Part shown: positions 1 to 7,316 of the stretch, in pieces
Layout of the letters: every line of letters starts with the position of its first letter
Numbering within the stretch: the stretch's first letter is position 1
From: Limnobaculum xujianqingii
GTDB lineage: Bacteria > Pseudomonadota > Gammaproteobacteria > Enterobacterales > Enterobacteriaceae
Direction of reading: 5' to 3'
DNA length: 64,000 nucleotides
Assembly (NCBI RefSeq): GCF_013394855.1
Contig: NZ_JABMLK010000001.1
Span: 372,001-436,000, forward strand
Program-made: the position numbers and the translations under genes
Notes under the pieces: model-generated
Databases searched by the model: none
The model's input: only the letters and a program-made list of their open reading frames with translations
What the model was told of the DNA's origin: nothing

Positions 1-2
1 GT

Positions 3-335
3 GAAGTCGGCTTGCCGACGGTGGGAGCTTCCAGTGCGGCGGTGGTTGAAACGGTAAACCGTTTCGGCTCAATGGATACGCAGGAAGCACAGACATTCTA
101 TTCTGTTGCACTCAAAGCCTATTCATTAATCAGTTTGGGAGATATCCCGAAAGAGGAAATCACCGGAGCACTGATTGATGCCGCCTTATTGGACGATGAT
201 TACGACCTGATTGTCGCTGCGATTAATGACCTGAAAAAAAAGCGCAAGCGCGGGAAGACGCGCTCGCCGGATACCGTCTCGCCGTCCTTGCCCTCGGACG
301 ATACGGAATCACCGAAGGCCAAATCGGGCGAATGA
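3..335 (+). CDS. Phage tail assembly chaperone, short form (5' end outside window)
   Basis: The frame is already open at the left edge, so only the 3' part is seen. It precedes the tape-measure gene, where tailed phages encode the chaperone that coats the tape measure during tail assembly. The visible part is helical and acidic until the run of eight A at 234-241; after that the frame-0 protein becomes Lys/Arg- and then Ser/Pro/Asp-rich, typical of a short form that simply reads past a frameshift site. The overlapping -1 frame codes a more protein-like continuation. The name rests on position, size and the recoding site, not on a catalytic motif. Confidence 0.7.
   Translation, partial: EVGLPTVGASSAAVVETVNRFGSMDTQEAQTFYSVALKAYSLISLGDIPKEEITGALIDAALLDDDYDLIVAAINDLKKKRKRGKTRSPDTVSPSLPSDDTESPKAKSGE
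236..264 (+). promoter_or_regulatory. Programmed -1 ribosomal frameshift signal
   Basis: The heptamer A-AAA-AAG occupies 236-242 in the correct phase of the frame-0 gene (codons AAA at 237, AAG at 240). This is the same heptamer used by E. coli dnaX. After a 4-base spacer a perfect 6-bp GC-rich stem (AGCGCG 247-252 with CGCGCT 259-264, 6-base loop) follows at the distance expected of a stimulatory hairpin. Slippage enters the -1 frame that ends at 469. Confidence 0.75.
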
Positions 336-469
336 GCATGACAGAGCTTGAGGGATATCTTTCCGCGTTCGGCAAGTTAAACGGCAAGAAAACCTCTCGC
401 TTACCTTCTCGGGATAAAGACGGACACACAAAGCGCTTTATATCAAAACGTCAGAAAAAAGGAGCTTAA
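239..469 (+). CDS. Tail assembly chaperone, -1 frameshift extension
   Basis: In the -1 frame relative to the upstream gene an open frame runs from the slippery site to a TAA at 467-469, seven bases before the tape-measure start. It encodes a protein-like sequence (an A-L-A-G-Y-R-L-A-V-L-A-L-G-R-Y-G-I stretch, then M-S-M-T-E-L-E-G-Y-L, then a basic tail), resembling the C-terminal domains that lambda GT, P2 E+E' and Mu-type chaperones add by frameshifting. It has no good start of its own before the conserved part; an ATG at 332 overlapping the frame-0 stop could start only the last 45 codons. I infer a fusion made by ribosomal slippage at 236-242. Confidence 0.7.
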   Translation, partial: KAQAREDALAGYRLAVLALGRYGITEGQIGRMSMTELEGYLSAFGKLNGKKTSRLPSRDKDGHTKRFISKRQKKGA

Positions 470-475
470 CGCGCC

Positions 476-1594
476 ATGAGTAATCGAAACCTTGAAGTTG
501 CAATGACGCTGACAGCAAACGATCGGGCATCAAAGCCGGTATCCGCTGCTGTTAGTCAGTTAGTCGAGGCGACAAGCAAAGCAACCAAGGCAAGCGAAAA
601 GCAAGGCGCAGCACAGACGAAAGCCGCTGCCGAGGGTGAAAAAGGTACAAAACAAGCATCCAAAGCAGCGGCAGAACTGGCAAACAGTATCGGTAAGACT
701 AACCGAGCCAGTGAACAACAGGTTAATGCACAGCGAAAAGCCTCAGCCGAGGGAATTAAAACAGCCCGAACGCTAATGAGCGAACAACAAAAAGCTGCAC
801 GAGCAAGGGAAACTCTCGGCATTCGCTCTGAACATAGTATCCGTCGGGAAATTCAACAAACCGAGGCCGCTTATAATCGTCTAGCCCGTTCAGGCACCCT
901 GTCTGCCCGTGAGCAATCCCGCGCTTACAATCAGATGCGCGGGCGTGTTGCTGAACTACGAAAAGAAATGCAAGGCGTTACCCGGTTACAGCAGATAAAA
1001 AACATCGGTTCTGGTGTGGCGCAAATTGGTGCAGGAATCACCGCAGGCGCAATGGTGCTGGCTCAACCGGTTAAAAATCAAATGAGTTTTGATCGCCGGG
1101 TTGCCATGATGGCAAATACAGCTTATGAAGGTGAAGGTATCGAAGGCCGTATTAAAGGCAAAGAAACACTATCTAAAAGCATTCGGACGGCGGTTGAGTA
1201 TGGAGGCGGCACAAAAGAAAGCGCCGCCGAGGTGCTCGATAAGATGCTAGCATCCGGCGCAGTTAGCGCGGATTCTGCAAACAATTTACTCCCTATTTTA
1301 CAAAAATACTCGACGTCTACCGGGGCCAGTACTTCTGACTTAGCCGGGATTGCGATTAGTTTAAAACGCTCATTTGGTGTTGAAGATAAAGACATCGAGA
1401 AAGCGTTAAACATGGCAATTGTTGCCGGGCAAGCGGGTTCATTTGAATTGGCAGACATGGCGCAATATTTACCCAACCATTTAGCCGCCGCCGGTAATGC
1501 CGGTATGAGGGGGTTAGATGATTTCGCAACGTTGCTGGCCTTTAACCAGACATCAGCAATTACCGCTGGCAGCAGCCCGCGAGAAAGGCGTTAA
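476..1594 (+). pseudogene. Phage tail tape measure protein, N-terminal fragment
   Basis: Mu-type tape measure (phage tail tape measure family, TP901-like core). The first 190 residues are Ala/Lys/Gln/Glu-rich coiled coil; then a Gly/Ala-rich hydrophobic segment and the region with S-F-D-R-R-V-A-M-M-A-N-T, G-G-G-T-K-E-S-A and L-P-N-H-L-A-A-A-G-N-A-G-M typical of the conserved core. The frame fails after about residue 360 (near 1560-1580) and ends at an early stop, while the rest of the protein continues two frames away in the next entry. AGGAG at 460-464 precedes the ATG. A complete tape measure sets tail length; split like this it is probably not functional. Confidence 0.85.
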
Positions 1595-2699
1595 CGCAAT
1601 TGATGGTTTTGTCGGCATCATTGATAAAGTGGTCGCCAATGACAATCAATATCAGGCATTGCAGGAAAAATTAAAAACCGCTAAAGGGGCTGATCGTCTT
1701 GAAACATTGAACTCGATGTCCTCAATTTTGGAAGGTTCAGCCGTTGGTAAAATGGTTAACGACCAACAGGCACTAAAAGCCCTTATCGGTTATCGGGCCA
1801 ACCGGGATTATGCAAAAGAAGTGACCGACGCGAGCAACGCTCAACGAAACCTATCCGGCGACCAACTGGCAGGTAATGTCAACTTTGAGGTGATTAAATC
1901 AACCAATGATTTTCAAACAGAACGCCTGAGCAATGCAAAAGATTTCGGCAGCATGGATGCCATGACGCCGCTATCAAATGCTATCGGAAAAGTATCTCAG
2001 GAGTTAAGCGATTTAAGCTTGAGATTTCCGGATTTTACCGCATGGGTTGCAGGTTCCACCGATGGATTAAAAGCGCTTGCCGCTGCTGCAATGGCTATCG
2101 GTGGCGCAAAAATGTTGTTAGGTAATGGTGGTTTGAGTGGTGCTGGTGGTGGCTTAGGTGGCCTTACTGGCTCCGGTGGTGGTGGCGTGATGCGGTTTCC
2201 AGAACGTTTATTAAACGCGACACAGGGAACCACAAACGCCGTTCCGGTGTTTGTAACCAACTGGCAGGATAACCAAGGCTCAGGTAATGACGACTTTGAA
2301 AAACCAGACCTTGATACAGGTTTATTAAATGGTGCGTTAGCATTGGTTACAGAGCAATGGAACATTGCGGAAGAGGCAAAAAGACAAGGTATTTCACCGG
2401 CTGAACTTGCCGCCAGGCGCGGCGAAGAACGCGGAGAAAAGGCCAATAAATGGTTAGAGGAAATTGGATTTAACCCGAATAAATTTCTTGAAGAAAACGT
2501 CTTTTCACCTGTCTCTGGTTGGTTCAACTCCCTTGTATCTGGCGGCAATGTAAATCAGCCTCCGGTTGTTCAGGAAACCGCACCCATTAACCTTAGTAAT
2601 ATAACGAAATTAATTGTTGATGGACGCACTCTGGCGGAAGTGGTTAACCAGCATAACGATATACAAAATAAACGTGGTTATGTGGGAGCAGAATTATAA
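1518..2699 (+). pseudogene. Phage tail tape measure protein, C-terminal fragment
   Basis: Continuation of the tape measure in another frame. The genuine sequence resumes around 1575 (L-A-A-A-R-E-K-G-V-N-A-I-D-G-F) and runs through a conserved segment with G-S-A-V-G-K-M-V and F-G-S-M-D-A-M, a hydrophobic Ala-rich stretch followed by a long Gly-rich linker (2105-2190), and an acidic C-terminal part. The ATG at 1518 is only the first in-frame codon, not a real start. The stop TAA overlaps the ATG of the next gene (2697-2701). The junction needs a +1 shift, so it fits an internal deletion better than -1 recoding; the lost part may be a few dozen codons, judging from memory of related proteins. 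Confidence 0.8.
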
Positions 2700-3160
2700 T
2701 GGCATGGTCTGAATATATGCTTGATGCTTCATTTCGGGGCGTTCGCTTTGATGTCATTCAGACGCGGGACTCTGTATCACGTTCGGTGGCTGTTCATGAA
2801 TACCCTTATCAGGACGGCGGCGACGTCGAAGATTTAGGCCGTCAGCCTCGCAATAGTCGCATGACTGCGCTGTTTTGGGGTGATACTTACGAACAACAAT
2901 TACAAGCCTTTATCGTCGCACTGGATACTTACGGAAGCGCTGAACTGATACACCCGATTTTTGGTTCAATGCCTAATATGCAATGTATCGAATACGGCAT
3001 CGACCACACCGCCGACAATGTCGATCATTGCTATGTTGAGCTGGTGTTTCTCGAAGCTACCCCGGCAACCCGTTTTTTATGCAAGAGTTCACTCTGTCAA
3101 AACTGGACGAAATACGCAATAAAATTCAGGGGTTACTTGATGGGTTGCAAGGTATTTTAG
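2699..3160 (+). pseudogene. DNA circulation protein (Mu N-like), N-terminal part
   Basis: The first 125 residues match the N-terminal domain of the Mu N / DNA circularization family: a W-x-x-x-L-x-D-A-S-F-R-G-V-x-F opening, the segment V-H-E-Y-P-Y-Q-D-G-G-D-V-E-D-L-G-R, and V-E-L-V-F-L-E-A-T-P. The frame degenerates after 3072 and stops at 3160, while the rest of the protein continues in the -1 frame from 3079. One missing base in the C tract at 3069-3071 explains the break; inserting one C there gives a continuous protein. The break also falls on a T-TTT-TTA heptamer at 3073-3079, so partial rescue by slippage is conceivable. Mu N joins the tail tube/baseplate and is needed for infection. 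Confidence 0.8.
3073..3079 (+). promoter_or_regulatory. T-TTT-TTA slippery heptamer at the break in the N-like gene
   Basis: In the phase of the upstream fragment the codons are TTT (3074) and TTA (3077), giving the X-XXY-YYZ heptamer T-TTT-TTA. A -1 slip here leads exactly into the downstream frame at ATG 3079. No convincing downstream stem was seen. It may be a fortuitous consequence of a one-base loss next to a T tract. Confidence 0.35.
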
Positions 3161-4002
3161 ATGCAGTTATTGCGCCATTAAAGACAGCACAAAAATACAT
3201 GGCAAAGATTAAAGCGCTTGGCTCTGTCATGGTTAATATGGTGACGGTATTTCGTGGTGATATTGTTGGTTTTATCAGTAGTGTGAAGGATTTTATTAAC
3301 TATCCGGGCGCATTTCTTAGCGACCTGCGCTCCGCTTTAGACTTAACCTCGTTGAGTTCAAAATCATCAACAACAAACAGTATTACCGCATATAGTGATA
3401 ATACGATTTCAGACTGGAAAGAAACCAAATATCAATTAAACGCGATTGCGGCTATCCCTAACGCCATGATAACCGGTGAAACTGACGCGCCGGTCAGTAT
3501 GCCTGCCGGTGCCACACTGGATGATATCAAAGAGCTAAACGCCATTGTGACTGCCGAAGTTGCCGCCGAGCTGACAAAAAATGCCGTAGAGATTTTGACC
3601 GACAAAGAACAGCTTGAAAAGCTTTCCCCTGATGACATCGAAATGATTGTGAATGATGTCCGGGAATCACTACAGAACGTTATTGACCAACATCGCGAAC
3701 TGTACGAGCCTGAAATGCAAAGCGTCAGCAGTAGCCCGACAGATATTGCGTTGCGCTGGCAACCGGTCGTCTTGTCGTTAAAAGATATCGCGCTTGATGT
3801 ACAAAATCTTGGCAATGCCGCCATTATGGCCCGCCCACCACTGGTACGCCGACGCATTGAGTCTGACTGTAATTTCCATTTACTCGCGCATAAGTTATAC
3901 GGGGATTATCAACGCGCCGCCGAACTGTATCGGTTAAATCCTACTATCCGGGATTCTAATAATATCAAACAAGGTGATTTCATTTATGCCTACGCCAGAT
4001 AA
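3079..4002 (+). pseudogene. DNA circulation protein (Mu N-like), C-terminal part
   Basis: Helical C-terminal portion of the Mu N-like protein, beginning M-Q-E-F-T-L-S-K-L-D-E-I. It contains long amphipathic helices and ends with a short LysM-like segment (L-Y-G-D-Y-x-R-A-A-E-L-Y-R-L-N-P-T-I-R and I-K-Q-G-D-F-I), as in Mu relatives. The ATG at 3079 has no Shine-Dalgarno sequence and lies inside the coding region, so it is probably not an independent gene. The 3' end overlaps the start of the hub gene by 17 bases. Confidence 0.75.
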
Positions 4003-5209
4003 TCAAACTCAAGACAATATCGACATTAACACGGTGAGCGTGATTATTAATGGGAAAGCTCACAGCAGTTGGACGCAATACAGCATCGACTCAGATTTTC
4101 TGACCCCTGCGGATGCGTGGAGCGTGTCTCTTGGTATCCCGGACGGCATTTTCCCGGATGATATCGCCGCAGGGATGCCCGTTACGGTTCAGGTTGGAAA
4201 TGATACGGTTTTAGACGGTCGCATAGACCGCCGCCGCCGTTCTGTTCGTCGTGGTCAGACTACGCTATCGCTTAACGGACGGGATAAAGCCGGGATGTTG
4301 TATGACTGTTCCGCCCCCATATTTACCGCAAAACAACTGACATTAGAAGAAATTGTCGCCAGTATTGTTCGCCCTTTTGGTATTACAAAAATCCGTATTG
4401 ATGCTGAGGCAACCACTATTAGCGACAAAATCAGCGTTGAACCGGGGGAGTCAGCTTGGGAAGCGCTGACCCGTGCTGCTAAAAATAGCGGCTTATGGCC
4501 TTGGTTTGACCCTGATGGGACGTTAGTTATCGGCGGGGCCGACTACACAATGCCGCCTGTAGCGTCGTTAATAATGCGTTTTGAAGGGGACGAAAATAAC
4601 GTGATTTCAATTGATGAAACCACATCAATTGAAGGCAGTTTTTCTGAGTTAACGTTATTGGGACAAGGTCACGCGCAACGGTCATCGGGTAGCAGCAAAA
4701 GTAAAGATATTGGCATTGTTGATATCAGTTCCAACGAAAGCAGCAATAATGATTATGTGACCAGTTCTGCCGAAATTGGCTCACACAACATGAAAGTGGT
4801 TGTCTCTGACCTTGACATCCCATTTTATCGACCTAAAATCGCTACAGCAGGCGATATTGATAATATTGAACAGTTACGCTATCAGGCGCGAAAAATGCTT
4901 TCTGATGCGAAGCTGAACGCGTTTGATTTGGTTGTCGAAGTCAGAGGCCACAGAACGTCTGATGACGTTTTATGGTCGCCCGGACAGCGCATTCATGTTA
5001 TTAGCGAACCTCACGACATAGACAGCGTCTATTTTTTGATGTCTCGCACGTTTATTGGTGGGCGCAATTCTGGCACCTATACCGTATTGGGACTTAAACA
5101 AGATGGTGTCTGGATACCAGATGCATACAAGAAAAAGAAAGAAAAACGCAAAGCAAAAAAAGGCAGTAAAAAAGGCAAGAAGGAGATAGGCATTGTCGAC
5201 ATTAGCTGA
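3986..5209 (+). CDS. Baseplate hub protein (Mu gpP/gp44-like)
   Basis: Phage tail protein of the Mu gpP family, equivalent to the T4 gp27 hub and P2 gpD that carry the central spike. The N-terminal half has the beta-rich hub fold signature: V-S-V-I-I-N-G-K near residue 12, then the V-L-D-G-R-I-D-R-R-R-R-S segment and L-N-G-R-D-K-A-G-M-L-Y-D-C-S-A. The C-terminus is a Lys-rich tail. ATG 3986 is preferred over GTG 3974 because AAGGTG at 3971-3976 is a ribosome-binding site for the former. A K-D/E-I-G-I-V-D-I-S motif occurs twice, near 4704-4730 and at the very C-terminus. Overlaps the next gene by 17 bases. Confidence 0.85.
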   Translation: MPTPDNQTQDNIDINTVSVIINGKAHSSWTQYSIDSDFLTPADAWSVSLGIPDGIFPDDIAAGMPVTVQVGNDTVLDGRIDRRRRSVRRGQTTLSLNGRDKAGMLYDCSAPIFTAKQLTLEEIVASIVRPFGITKIRIDAEATTISDKISVEPGESAWEALTRAAKNSGLWPWFDPDGTLVIGGADYTMPPVASLIMRFEGDENNVISIDETTSIEGSFSELTLLGQGHAQRSSGSSKSKDIGIVDISSNESSNNDYVTSSAEIGSHNMKVVVSDLDIPFYRPKIATAGDIDNIEQLRYQARKMLSDAKLNAFDLVVEVRGHRTSDDVLWSPGQRIHVISEPHDIDSVYFLMSRTFIGGRNSGTYTVLGLKQDGVWIPDAYKKKKEKRKAKKGSKKGKKEIGIVDIS

Positions 5210-5837
5210 AATCAGTAAACAGGTTAACCGTCAATTAAACGGCATTAGACAGGCATTTAGAGGGGTGTTAACTCGCGTTAACAGTACTGGAGCCGCACAG
5301 GCTGTGCAGGCCGAAGCTCTGAACAATGAACCGTTGCAAGACGTCGAATATTTCCAACATTACGGCCTGACCAGTAATCCGCCTGCCGGAACGGCGGCAA
5401 TCATGCTACCGCTGAACGGTAAAACGAGCTATAGTATTGTTATTGCGACAGAGCATGGACAATATCGATTGCAGGGTTTGAAATCCGGAGAGGTGGCAAT
5501 CTATACCGATGAAGAAGCAAAAATTGTTTTAAAGCGTGGACGAATCATCGAAGTTGATTGTGATATTTACCGGGTTAACTGCCTGTCATTCGAAGTCAAC
5601 GCCAGTGATAAAACAGATTTTAATACACCCATGCTGACTACTAGTGAACAAATGACAGCAAAAGCCAAAATCACCGGGCAAGGTGGCATGGCGATATCTG
5701 GTGGAAATGGCGGCGTAAGCGCAACTATTGACGGAACGTTAAAAGCCACGCAAGATATTGTCGCTGGAACCGTTAGCGTACAAAAGCATATTCACAACGG
5801 CGACTCCGGCGGCACAACCAGCCCGCCGAAACAATAA
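5193..5837 (+). CDS. Baseplate spike protein (Mu gp45-like)
   Basis: Mu gp45/P2 gpV-type spike: an N-terminal OB-like domain, then a C-terminal beta-helical spike (residues about 145-200, Gly-rich with alternating small and Thr residues) ending in H199-x-H201. In P2 gpV and relatives such an H-x-H motif binds the iron at the tip of the membrane-piercing spike. The start is TTG at 5193 with AAGGAG at 5180-5185; no ATG occurs nearby. The start lies inside the hub gene, so translation is probably coupled. Confidence 0.85.
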   Translation: MSTLAEISKQVNRQLNGIRQAFRGVLTRVNSTGAAQAVQAEALNNEPLQDVEYFQHYGLTSNPPAGTAAIMLPLNGKTSYSIVIATEHGQYRLQGLKSGEVAIYTDEEAKIVLKRGRIIEVDCDIYRVNCLSFEVNASDKTDFNTPMLTTSEQMTAKAKITGQGGMAISGGNGGVSATIDGTLKATQDIVAGTVSVQKHIHNGDSGGTTSPPKQ

Positions 5838-5871
5838 ATTCCCCCCTGAACCCCATCAACCCGCAATTGTT

Positions 5872-5902
5872 TATCCATGCAGCCATAATCGCTGCATGGA
5901 TA
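5872..5902 (+). repeat. Perfect 12-bp inverted repeat over the gp46 start codon
   Basis: Arms 5872-5883 and 5891-5902 are perfect reverse complements (TATCCATGCAGC and its complement) with a 7-base loop. The candidate start codons ATG 5896 and ATG 5902 fall in the right arm, and no Shine-Dalgarno sequence is visible upstream. In mRNA the hairpin would sequester the start. Confidence 0.7.
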
Positions 5903-6246
5903 TGCTAATTGACCCAAAAACCCGCGATTACAACGGCTGTACAACTGACACACTGGCGAACGCCGTTTATTTGCGCCTGATGACTCCGCTTGGTAGTTGG
6001 TGGGCTGATCCGACATTAGGGTCACGACTTCACGAACTGGAGCGGGAGAAAGATTTATCCAGAGTTTATCGACTGGCGAAACAGTATGCCGAGCAGGCAT
6101 TACAACCGCTAATTGATGATAAACGCGCTCGCTCTGTTACTGTCACGACAACCCGCTACCGAACAGGACTTTTGTTATTAAACGTTAGCGTTATTGATGC
6201 GACAGACAAAGAACAGGTATTTAAACACCCGGTGAGGCTGACATAG
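5896..6246 (+). CDS. Baseplate protein, Mu gp46 family
   Basis: About 116 residues matching the phage GP46 family (baseplate wedge, similar in role to T4 gp25): M-D-M-L-I-D-P-K-T-R-D-Y opening, the L-A-N-A-V-Y-L-R-L-M-T-P-L-G-S-W-W-A-D-P-x-L-G-S-R-L core and a C-terminal strand pattern. ATG 5896 or 5902 gives the family-length protein; an upstream extension through the spike gene is not protein-like. The start sits in a hairpin and lacks a visible ribosome-binding site. The stop overlaps the GTG start of the next gene at 6246. Confidence 0.8.
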   Translation: MDMLIDPKTRDYNGCTTDTLANAVYLRLMTPLGSWWADPTLGSRLHELEREKDLSRVYRLAKQYAEQALQPLIDDKRARSVTVTTTRYRTGLLLLNVSVIDATDKEQVFKHPVRLT

Positions 6247-7316
6247 TGCCGTTCTTAACCAAGACTTTTGCCACTTTGCGCGATGAATTGTTGCGCGACC
6301 TGAAAAACGGTATCCCGGATGCTGATATCGACCCGGATAGTGATTATTTTATCCGGGCATCCTCTATCGCCAGTCTTGTTGCCGGAATTCATCGCGATCA
6401 GGCGTGGATTGTTCGTCAAATATTCCCCGATACAGCGGACACGGAATACTTAGAACTACACGCCCGGACGCGTGGTTTAAGACGTAAAAGTGCTACTTTT
6501 GCGACAGGTTCAATCACGGTTACTGGTGAACCGGGTTCCAGCCTTCCTGCGGGTTCCGAAATTAAGCGTGAAGCCCGGTCATTATTTACGACCGACGATG
6601 CCGTCATCGCTGATGATGGCGTCATTAATGTTCGCATTCAAGCGTCTATCGCGGGGACTCAAGAAAACACCTCTGCGGCAATGAATGGGACGTTAGTTAG
6701 TGCGCCGTTCGGTGTCGATAGTACAGTCATTATTGAACCGCTATCCGGGGGAACTGATAACGAAACCGACGCCGATTTACTCGCCCGGCTCTTAGAGTTA
6801 ATCCGCCGCCCGCCTGCGGGGGGGAATAGATATGATTTTAGACGCTGGGCGATGGAGGTTGACGGCGTAACTGGTGCATATGTATATCCCTTACGGCGTG
6901 GTCTTGGTACAGTTGATGTTGTTGTCATCAGCGGTGCCGGTTTGGCATCACCTGAAATCATTCAAGCTGTTCAAGACTATATTGATGACGTCCGCTCAGT
7001 AACGGCAAAAAATATTCTAATTCTGACGGCAACATTAAAACCTGTTGATTTCGATATCGAAATATCGTTATCCGGTTTAACTGTAGAGGACGCATCAGCG
7101 CAAATCGTATCTGTTATTGAGGCTGCAATTACTCGATTAGCACCGGGAGAAGCCTTAATTATAAGCCAGATTGTCGCGCAGATACTGACCATAACAGGCG
7201 TTATGGACGTTAATATTGTTTCTCCTACTCGCAATATCTTGCCGACCGTTAATGAGCACGTCATTGAGTGGATTAAAGCAGGTAATATCCACATTAGGAG
7301 GATGTCCGATGAATAG
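6246..7316 (+). CDS. Baseplate J-like protein (Mu gp47)
   Basis: Baseplate_J family (Pfam PF04865), the large wedge protein equivalent to P2 gpJ and T4 gp6. Visible features are the N-terminal helix with R-D-E-L-L-R-D-L, the Y-L-E-L-H-A-R-x-R-G-L-R-R segment, a central beta domain (G-S-I-T-V-T-G-x-x-G-S-S-L-P-A-G), the hallmark G-G-T-D-N-E-T-D-A-D-L-L-A-R-L-L near residue 165, and the P-P-A-G-G-N-R-Y-D-F-R-R-W-A segment. GTG start at 6246 in a one-base overlap with the gp46 stop. Length (356) fits the family. Confidence 0.9.
   Translation: MPFLTKTFATLRDELLRDLKNGIPDADIDPDSDYFIRASSIASLVAGIHRDQAWIVRQIFPDTADTEYLELHARTRGLRRKSATFATGSITVTGEPGSSLPAGSEIKREARSLFTTDDAVIADDGVINVRIQASIAGTQENTSAAMNGTLVSAPFGVDSTVIIEPLSGGTDNETDADLLARLLELIRRPPAGGNRYDFRRWAMEVDGVTGAYVYPLRRGLGTVDVVVISGAGLASPEIIQAVQDYIDDVRSVTAKNILILTATLKPVDFDIEISLSGLTVEDASAQIVSVIEAAITRLAPGEALIISQIVAQILTITGVMDVNIVSPTRNILPTVNEHVIEWIKAGNIHIRRMSDE

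Noticed and set aside
1997..2548. 183-codon minus-strand frame in the tape measure
   Set aside because: Overlaps a recognised coding fragment; composition (Pro/Ser-rich) reflects the antisense of Gly/Ala codons.
5758..5895. Upstream TTG start for the gp46-type gene
   Set aside because: It would put 46 codons inside the spike gene in another frame; that segment is not protein-like and gp46 relatives start at M-D-M-L-I-D or nearby.
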